A DNA stretch of 64,000 nucleotides from Hofstenia miamia (lineage: Eukaryota > Xenacoelomorpha > Acoela). The translations under genes and the position numbers were made by a program. The stretch spans positions 1,877,590 through 1,941,589 of the forward strand of contig SCFE01000070.1 of NCBI GenBank assembly GCA_004352715.1, in the 5' to 3' direction. A model generated the notes under the pieces. That model had not been told where the DNA came from. It searched no databases and worked only from the letters and a program-made list of their open reading frames with translations. Shown here piece by piece: positions 56,058-64,000 of the stretch. Numbering within the stretch: position 1 is the first letter of the stretch; each line of letters opens with the position of its first letter.

Positions 56058-56340
56058 GCCATCTGCGAATCATATGCTGTGAAATGTTGGCATAAGTTGA
56101 AATATATTTCCACATTCCCTGTTTCCAAAATTATTATGCAGATAAATTTCTCAAAATGTTTTTTTTAATGATTCTGGTGCATCCATATGGTTAAATTTCA
56201 TGATGTAATTATTCTAAAGAGGTTTTTGGCTGAAACTGTCAAAGCCAAGCTACTTGATTTTTTCAGTTGTTACAATTAAGCTCTAATTTGCGTTTACACT
56301 ATAAGTTTTATCTCATGTCTGTCACTTATGTAAGGGAAAA
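56058..56340. repeat. Direct repeat X, first copy (283 bp)
   Basis: Starts CCATCTGCGAATCA and ends GTAAGGGAAAA. A nearly identical copy lies at 57878-58161, so X repeats flank unit Y. No coding signal. Confidence 0.85.
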
Positions 56341-57879
56341 TCAACTAATTGCATGCAACATGCTTTTTTATGTCACATAAATGTACTGCACGCGCCTTTC
56401 TACGATTCCTCGGTAGTGTCTATTCTCACTTTGATCTTAATGGTTCTTTTTTTGCCTTTGTTTACTTTCAAAAAGCTTTTGATAAAGTTCCTCATTGTAT
56501 CTTGCTGAGCAAACTTTCAAAGCTTGGTATTGACTCTACTTTCATTTCTCTCACGTGTATCATCCCTTCGAACTTGTCGTACAACCTAAATTCAGCGATC
56601 TAATTGCTTTTGATTTTTCTTGTTAATCAAGCGTGCCAGGTAATTAAGTTTGACAGTGTATCACCCCTTCAAAAAGGGTACCCTACTTTCTCTTGCTATC
56701 ACATATTTAATAAATTCAAATAACAATTTTTTTACGTAAATCAGTGGATTAAACTCATGATGTCGCTGTTGCATGCGATTATAAAAATGTTAAAAGAGAA
56801 CATGACTGCATTTATAGAGCTTTTCAANNNNNNNNNNNNNNNNNNNNNNNNNNNNNNNNNNNNNNNNNNNNNNNNNNNNNNNNNNNNNNNNNNNNNNNNN
56901 NNNNNNNNNNNNNNNNNNNNNNNNTAGTTCATTTGTTTGTGAATAGTTCTTCTTTCAAAAACAATGACCTGCGTTTTGCGTGAATAGACATATTTCCAAA
57001 TGAAATATGTATTAAAATTGAATGCATTTATTGTTTTGTTTACTTCTATAGTTTATGTCACTAAATATTTGAAAGTCCATTCTTATAATACATTTCTAAA
57101 TGTTTCAACTAACACTAGTATACAAACGTTATAAATATTAGGAACTTTTTTTATAAGTGACCAAATATCTTTTTAGTATGACTTTAAAATTTCGTATCTT
57201 ACTTTTTAGTTAAGGGATTTAAGCAAATGAATATTTATTCTGAAATAATTATGTAATGTTAGTAATTTAAGCACAGACACATGCGTATTTATTCCTAGGG
57301 TATAAAACACATGGAAATTTACCGAAAACTTTCATTAATGCTAATTCGACCCATTTTTATGATTATTGCTTAAAATTTGTTTTTCAATTTTCGGTTTCCT
57401 AGACCAATGTTCTATTAAACATTTTTAATAAAATCTGTTCTCTGAAATTACAAAACAATCATTTAATTTTAGACGAGTGCAAAATACTAATGTAAAATTT
57501 CAGTTTTATTTTTAAACACATTGTTTAGAGATCTAGATTGATTTCCATATGTTGTTGAATTTTTTTTAATTTCGCATGCTTTCTCTGCTTGTTGTACATA
57601 TTAAAATATAATAACAGTGAAAACAATACAATTTTTACCTAAAGTATTAACTCAGATGCTAGTTGACATCGGGTTATATCTGCAAGTTTGACACACAAGT
57701 TGGATCGTGTACCACCTCAACGACCTTCCAACTTGCGGTTAGTTGGTTACAAAGCAGTTAAGTTTGACACACACGTTTTACCGTGTATTGTCCCCATAAC
57801 TTTTATAATAAATTTCCTTCCTTTTTCTAATATGCAACTAAGTCAAGTAAGTTTGTTAATTTTTACTACACTGTAATGC
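56336..57879. repeat. Unit Y, first copy, containing a 97-base N gap
   Basis: From GAAAATCAACTAATTGC to CTGTAATGC. Apart from the gap (56828-56924) it matches 61473-62920 nearly base for base: 1447 known bases against 1448, so the gap hides one base. It contains an RT fragment and short repeats with AAGTTTGACACACA. Confidence 0.9.
56349..56603 (+). pseudogene. LINE RT fragment in unit Y (also at 61486-61740)
   Basis: Short open piece with FAFVYFQKAFDKVPHCILL and LSKLGIDSTFI, the RT block DxSKAFDxVxH...L with Asp replaced by Gln-adjacent sequence (FQKAFD). The N-terminal half (RAFLRFLGSVYSHFDLNG) is less clear. A truncated LINE remnant carried by the duplicated unit. Confidence 0.65.
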
Positions 57880-58161
57880 CATCTGCGAATCACATGCTGT
57901 GAAATGTTGGCATAAGTTGAAATATATTTCCACATTCCCTGTTCCCAAAATTATTATGCATATAAATTTCTCAAAATGTTGTTTTTTAATGATTCTGGTG
58001 CATCCATATGGTTAAATTTCATGATGTAATTATTCTAAAGAGGTTTTTGGCTGAAACTGTCAAAGCAAAGCTACTTGATTTTTTCAGTTGTTACAATTAA
58101 GCTCTAATTTGCGTTTACACTATAAGTTTTATCTCATGTCTGTCACTTATGTAAGGGAAAA
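57878..58161. repeat. Direct repeat X, second copy (284 bp)
   Basis: Same as 56058-56340 with a few substitutions. It is followed by different sequence (CTTATCCTTACGCGG). Confidence 0.85.
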
Positions 58162-59286
58162 CTTATCCTTACGCGGTTTAGGAATACATTATAGGTCTTT
58201 GTATTTAGAATAAAATCTAATTGGAAAAACGCTATTTGAACTTGAAATAAACCAATGATATTGCTCGCTGTAAATACATGTTGAACAAAGACATTTGCAA
58301 GTGGCATTACAGAATAAAATTGACGGGGAAACATGAAAAAGCTATCAGGGAGAACTTACCTATATATATGCAAAAAAAAATTGTTTTTATTTTTGTCATA
58401 TTTTGCAACAAACTCTTTTTTAAATGTCCTGTATAGGTATGCATGAACTGTTGCTAGCAAAAAATTCGAACTTGTTCGACAAAAATTAATAATAATTGAC
58501 CAAATTAAGAAGGAATACCCAGAAATTCTACAACAATTCAAAGCAAATCTTACATTTCTATCCAAATATAAATCACAATTCAACCGATATAATTAATCTG
58601 TAATAGAAAAACGCAGCATGAATGTGAAATGTTGCAGATTTACGCAATATAAATATTGACAACTATTTTCGAGTAGGTTTGCTGATGCTTGTTACAATGC
58701 TCACAACAGAATTATTGTTGTAAAATAAGAACTATTATGATGTTTGGTAAGAGATTATGTATTGTATCAACTACCCTTTAAATTACTGTTTCCCGTATCA
58801 ACTAGTTTTTTTGCAAGAATGTATTTTTTGGTGAAATAATATTGCAATTTCATTGAATAAAACCATTACAATAAAAAATTCTCAAAATATAATTTTCAAA
58901 GCTGCAATCAACATTTGTCGTTTGTAATATTTATAATATCCTTCCATTAGTAATTTGTAATTATATTTAATATAGTTTTGTGGTAAGCTTGACAAATATA
59001 AATTATAAAATTATATTTTTGATTTTCAGTTTAAGATTTTTTTAATATCTTATGGGAGCTTAGACTATGAGCTGTCACTGTATGTACATTTATGAATGCA
59101 AACATAGAATAGACAGGATTAGAAGCATTCGAAATCACAATGCCTTTATAAAAAAAACTGCTTGGTATATGGAAAGCGCAGAATCTCAAATGAAATTTCG
59201 CGATGGGCCTCACGAAAACTAATATCTAGGTTGATTGACTATTAAGTGTCTCATAACGAAATCCAAGTTTTACCATGTTTTGAAAT
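58162..59286. other. A+T-rich DNA, nothing recognised
   Basis: A 75-codon open frame at 58356-58583 (minus) has no recognisable similarity and is likely chance. Confidence 0.45.
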
Positions 59287-59652
59287 TTCGTTTTAAAATT
59301 TTTAGCTTTTTGAAAATTCTGAGTTCAAAATGCGAAAATTTGTATAATCCTTAAATATTTAGATGTATTTTTATGAGAATTTCGATTGGAATCTAGACCT
59401 CATATGTCCCTTAAGATGCAACGGTCACCTATTGCGGTCTGTTGGACGAAAAAGCTATTTTAATTGTTATGCTTTTGCTGTTTTGTTTAAGCGTGAAGTG
59501 CGCATCATAAAGGCATGTTCTAAGTCTCATAATAAAATCCGCCATTAACCATGTTCGTTTTAAAATTTTTAGCTTTTTGAAAATTCTGAGTTCAAAATGC
59601 GAAAATTTGTATAATCCTTAAATATTTAGATGTATTTTTATGAGAATTTCGA
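59287..59652. repeat. 99-bp direct repeat pair, 267 bases apart
   Basis: 59287-59385 and 59554-59652 appear identical, starting TTCGTTTTAAAATTT and ending GAGAATTTCGA. Between them is unrelated sequence. This could be a local duplication or a collapsed and re-expanded assembly repeat. The next 590 bases to 60241 show nothing. Confidence 0.85.
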
Positions 59653-60241
59653 CGAGAGTAAGTTAAACTCAAAAAGTGATTTTGATTAGATTGACCCGGC
59701 TGCAGATATTTTCAAGTGGCTCAATTTGAAGATTTATAATAGCGAAATGCCACAGACTATTTCACATTGTAGTAAACCACTGATAGAAGTTTTCTTGCAA
59801 ATTTTATCTATAATTGTTTCAAATGTAAAAGAATGAGTCATACTTCTGTAATTGACATGGAACCCACTCTCGATAGAAATACCTGGATACGCACCTGAAC
59901 TGATTTCATACTCTGAGAAAAAAATTGTGTTATCAATCTACAATATTTTCGATATTACTTAGGAAAACCTAATAGAATTTACATGAACATTAGTAGTATT
60001 AAGTTTGATGGTCATATCATTTTGCCATTTTTTGGTATATCAATAAAATATAAGTGCGTGACATACATAAAATTGGCGTAATTTTTCTGGGTTTCTATAT
60101 CAAAACTGTTATTCTAGTATTTTTTACTATAGTTGTTTAGCGTAACTTAATCAACAGTATTTGTTCGAGCCTAATAGTTTGGCATATATGAAACATGTTA
60201 CGTTTCTATGGATAGCATGCGCTTGCCATATTTTCTAACAT

Positions 60242-60860
60242 TTGTTTAGGCCTTTGATGATAGCTAGTATGTTTGCTGATTTTGCAAGTAGTTTCATCAA
60301 TTCATCATTATTTCTTGATCTTTTCTTTGTTTTCCCCTCTCATCATTTGCTTCAATCTATCTACACAATAACCCCTCATGGACTTTCTCTTTTTATTCTA
60401 CACAAAAGACGGCTTGGTAACAATCTGCTTTTGTTTTTTACTCTTCCCATTCCATTTATATTCATTACAAACTCAGGTTACTTCAGCGACTTTCTGTTCA
60501 CCCTTCCGCCAAACCATACTTACAGAAACGTCTCACACACATGTCATCAGAGTTATCTGACTCAATTGAACTCGATAAAGTTTCCTTTCTTCAGTCTTTT
60601 TCTTCTAATATTTCTATCAATACTGCGCACAAACTGATCAAATCATTTTCTAAAAGTAAATTTCTTCCCTCTACTCTTAAATTTAATGGTAAAGTGTTTC
60701 ATTCATCAATAAGCATTTTTAACGAATAATTTCGTTCTGTTTTCTCTCCTAATAGCTTTTCCAATAGCTCACATTCTTCAAATTCAGAATCTTTAAATCT
60801 TTCTGAAGTTATTCTTAAAAATATTGTCTACTCCAAGAAAGAAGGTATTATAGTGGCCTG
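60242..60860 (+). pseudogene. LINE fragment between endonuclease and RT
   Basis: Weak but typical inter-domain signature: FNGKVFHSSISIFNE, stop, then FRSVFSPNSF (compare FNxYFxSVF of LINEs) and SLNLSEVILKNIVYSKKEG. Several frames contribute. Low conservation; clade unknown. Confidence 0.5.
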
Positions 60861-60879
60861 ATTTAACTAAAATTAATGT

Positions 60880-61472
60880 TCTGACGAGTTCTGATGTAGA
60901 AATTTTTGGAAGATGATTTCTAATTTTGTAAAGGTTTTTTCAGAATAAAATATGATTTTTTAACTAACTGAGATACATAATGTTTCATTGTTAAATTTCT
61001 ATCCAAGTCTAAGCCAGGATTACGAATGTTTTCAGTATATTCATTAAAAATTTGATTATTGAAGAGTGTTAAGATATTATTGAAGTATTTAAAATTTGAT
61101 GTACAGAAAATAGATATTTGTTTAAACAGTTATAAATCATAAACAAAATAGGGCCTTGAGACACGCCATATATATTTTTGAACATATTAAATTTTATTTT
61201 ATTAAATGAAACGTATTGCATTCTTTCACTTAAATATGATTGTAACCATTTGAAAACAGTATGCTTTACTCAACAATTTTCCAAGATTTTGATTAATATT
61301 GAATGATTTACCAAATGAAATGCTGCACTTTGGTCTAAAAGTACTAACATGGTGCATTCACTTGAAGCTTTTGCATGAATAATATCATCTTTGAATTTTA
61401 TAAATAATGTTTCTATTGAACGGTCTTCTCTGTAACCAGATTGAAAACTGTGTAAAATATCATAATTTTCTA
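60880..61472 (-). pseudogene. LINE RT fragment, antisense
   Basis: Minus-strand 61491-61270 reads SFQSGYREDRSIETLF and LVLLDQSAAFHLVNHSIL (RT block QxGFRxxxSTxxxL then LLDxSAAFDxVxH, with Asp changed to Gln/His). Near 61160 GVSQGPILF corresponds to GVPQGxxLGPxLF. It is oriented opposite to its neighbours and is cut at 61473 by unit Y. Confidence 0.7.
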
Positions 61473-62920
61473 GAAAATCAACTAATTGCATGCAACATGC
61501 TTTTTTATGTCACATAAATGTACTGCACGCGCCTTTCTACGATTCCTCGGTAGTGTCTATTCTCACTTTGATCTTAATGGTTCTTTTTTTGCCTTTGTTT
61601 ACTTTCAAAAAGCTTTTGATAAAGTTCCTCATTGTATCTTGCTGAGCAAACTTTCAAAGCTTGGTATTGACTCTACTTTCATTTCTCTCACGTGTATCAT
61701 CCCTTCGAACTTGTCGTACAACCTAAATTCAGCGATCTAATTGCTTTTGATTTTTCTTGTTAATCAAGCGTGCCAGGTAATTAAGTTTGACAGTGTATCA
61801 CCCCTTCAAAAAGGGTACCCTACTTTCTCTTGCTATCACATATTTAATAAATTCAAATAACAATTTTTTTACGTAAATCAGTGGATTAAACTCATGATGT
61901 CGCTGTTGCATGCGATTATAAAAATGTTAAAAGAGAACATGACTGCATTTATAGAGCTTTTCAATTAGTTCATTTGTTTGTGAATAGTTCTTCTTTCAAA
62001 AACAATGACCTGCGTTTTGCGTGAATAGACATATTTCCAAATGAAATATGTATTAAAATTGAATGCATTTATTGTTTTGTTTACTTCTATAGTTTATGTC
62101 ACTAAATATTTGAAAGTCCATTCTTATAATACATTTCTAAATGTTTCAACTAACACTAGTATACAAACGTTATAAATATTAGGAACTTTTTTTATAAGTG
62201 ACCAAATATCTTTTTAGTATGACTTTAAAATTTCGTATCTTACTTTTTAGTTAAGGGATTTAAGCAAATGAATATTTATTCTGAAATAATTATGTAATGT
62301 TAGTAATTTAAGCACAGACACATGCGTATTTATTCCTAGGGTATAAAACACATGGAAATTTACCGAAAACTTTCATTAATGCTAATTCGACCCATTTTTA
62401 TGATTATTGCTTAAAATTTGTTTTTCAATTTTCGGTTTCCTAGACCAATGTTCTATTAAACATTTTTAATAAAATCTGTTCTCTGAAATTACAAAACAAT
62501 CATTTAATTTTAGACGAGTGCAAAATACTAATGTAAAATTTCAGTTTTATTTTTAAACACATTGTTTAGAGATCTAGATTGATTTCCATATGTTGTTGAA
62601 TTTTTTTTAATTTCGCATGCTTTCTCTGCTTGTTGTACATATTAAAATATAATAACAGTGAAAACAATACAATTTTTACCTAAAGTATTAACTCAGATGC
62701 TAGTTGACATCGGGTTATATCTGCAAGTTTGACACACAAGTTGGATCGTGTACCACCTCAACGACCTTCCAACTTGCGGTTAGTTGGTTACAAAGCAGTT
62801 AAGTTTGACACACACGTTTAACCGTGTATTGTCCTCATAACTTTTATAATAAATTTCCTTCCTTTTTCTAATATGCAACTAAGTCAAGTAAGTTTGTTAA
62901 TTTTTACTACACTGTAATGC
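61473..62920. repeat. Unit Y, second copy (1448 bp, ungapped)
   Basis: The same unit as 56336-57879, with identical end points but different neighbours: a LINE fragment on the left and CACGCATTCAAAATT on the right. Only a few substitutions (for example near 62815 and 62834). Contains the RT fragment at 61486-61740. Confidence 0.9.
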
Positions 62921-63353
62921 ACGCATTCAAAATTACAATGTAGTTTTAAAGAAAAACTACTTGATTTCTAAATGTTTAATAAGAAGTATTCTTAGAAATC
63001 CCTTGTAATCAGTTTCGAGCTGCACAAAAGGTAAGCTTATTCAATTTCTTAACCTATCTGATAACGTTAAAATTCGCTTATCCTTTCAAGTAACTTGGAT
63101 TGAAGGTCTGTATATTTCGAACATTATTCAGGTTCCAGCATTGATACGTAGTTCCACGCGCCAGCTGTTCAACTCTGAGCCCGCCCGTTAAGCTCTCTAT
63201 CCGCCCGGGGCTGCCCGTAAAATAAATCCACCACGACGTGCAAGCAACCTGGAAAAACAAAATTTAATAAAAGAAAGGAAAAAATTGAAAAAAATTAGAC
63301 AAAAACAAATAGCTAAATTAGTTTGTTCATCTTGCATGAGCGGATCACAAAAA
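62921..63353. other. Noncoding, with a G+C-rich patch at 63155-63220
   Basis: Patch reads GAGCCCGCCCG...CCGCCCGGGGCTGCCCG in A+T-rich surroundings. It may be a subterminal region of the hAT element whose transposase end follows, but no terminal inverted repeat was confirmed. Confidence 0.35.
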
Positions 63354-63668
63354 TTACGTTGACATATTTGCTTGCAGCCTGGTGCGTTTGAATGTCAGAA
63401 TATTTCCAGCTTCACTAAAACTTCTTTCAGATTGAGTTTCTGTCGCAGCAATACCTAAGTAGCAACGAGCAATAACTTTAAGATATGGAAAAGCTGATTG
63501 CCTCCAAAAGTCCAAAACATTAATGGTTTTCCTGTTAGACATTGCTTCAATGTGCTTGACGTAACGGGTATATTCATCACCTTGTTGATAGAATTGATCA
63601 TCGACCGAATCTGAATTATCCGCGATTTCATTGATATATTCACGAATTTGCTTTTCCGCAAATGAACA
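63354..63668 (-). pseudogene. hAT transposase C-terminal fragment
   Basis: Minus strand reads EKQIREYINEIADNSDSVDD, then NVLDFWRQSAFPYLKVIA, and TETQSERSFSEAGNILTFKR, the conserved hAT dimerisation region (W...FP.L...A...L.I.ATS..SER.FS.AG). About 100 residues and a stop after NMST. The rest of the enzyme is not present in readable form to 64000. Confidence 0.85.
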
Positions 63669-64000
63669 AACAATAAATCACATGAATATTACATGCAAAC
63701 AAATGCATTGCACATTAATCAGTGCGTCCAAAACACATTAATCACGTGATTTCATTATGTACCTGTAAATTACTCCAGATCCAATAAAAACATTACTATC
63801 AGCTGTTCACTCAGCTGTAAAATTTACCTGTATTCGATTTGAGATATAGTAAAGTTGTGATTTGAGATATAACAAACAGAATTGTAAGCAGAGTAGTCTT
63901 ACAATACTTTTATTTTTCTTCTCTATGCCAGCCCGTGGCACGCCCGAGCCCGCGGGCATCGCGCCGACCCACACGCCAATACGGCGGCCTTGGCTAAAAC
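63669..64000. other. Noncoding to window end, G+C-rich from 63925
   Basis: The last 75 bases (CCAGCCCGTGGCACGCCCGAGCCCGCGGGC in part) are G+C-rich and share GCCCG words with the patch at 63155-63220 on the other side of the hAT fragment. No gene seen. Confidence 0.4.

Overview
This window is transposon-rich, A+T-rich DNA from a eukaryote, most likely an invertebrate animal. Ty3/gypsy LTR elements, LINEs with apurinic endonuclease and reverse transcriptase (RT), and mariner, Tc1 and hAT relics account for almost all recognisable coding sequence. I found no convincing single-copy host gene, tRNA, rRNA or CRISPR array. The species cannot be fixed from the sequence. Several runs of N and single n characters mark assembly joins, and some flanks of these joins are duplicated.

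Layout. (1) 1-28.2 kb is a nest of decayed copies of two related Ty3/gypsy families. Family B has LTRs starting TGTAGAGTCACTC in the sense direction. Family A has LTRs starting TGTAGCATC and ending GGATGTTACA. A sense family B copy (pol 1-3398, ORF3 from 3704) is broken by antisense family A LTRs and deletion derivatives. A long antisense family A copy runs from about 13.56 to 26.38 kb. It is itself split by LTR insertions with 4-bp target duplications CTCT and TTCA. (2) 28.3-32.7 kb is an apparently intact two-ORF LINE on the minus strand. (3) 32901-44144, minus strand, is a young family B element: LTR, PBS, gag, protease, RT, RNase H, integrase, a very large extra ORF (ORF3, 1033 codons), polypurine tract, LTR. 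It is flanked by the 4-bp duplication ATAT. (4) 44.1-64 kb is A+T-rich DNA with old LINE relics, a Tc1 relic, a mariner element nested inside a LINE RT, a precisely bounded 1.45-kb duplicated unit and a hAT transposase remnant.

The main candidate for an undescribed system is ORF3. It lies between integrase and the polypurine tract, where an envelope gene would sit, but I see no signal peptide, membrane segment or known domain. Recognisable ORF3 sequence occurs at least five times in this window and in both LTR families, so it is an old, inherited component of this retrotransposon lineage. The second notable system is the LINE. Its ORF1 is SGNH-esterase-like, and its ORF2 starts with a hydrophobic leader that ends in a 2A-type ribosome-skipping motif (GDIETNPGP) just before the endonuclease.
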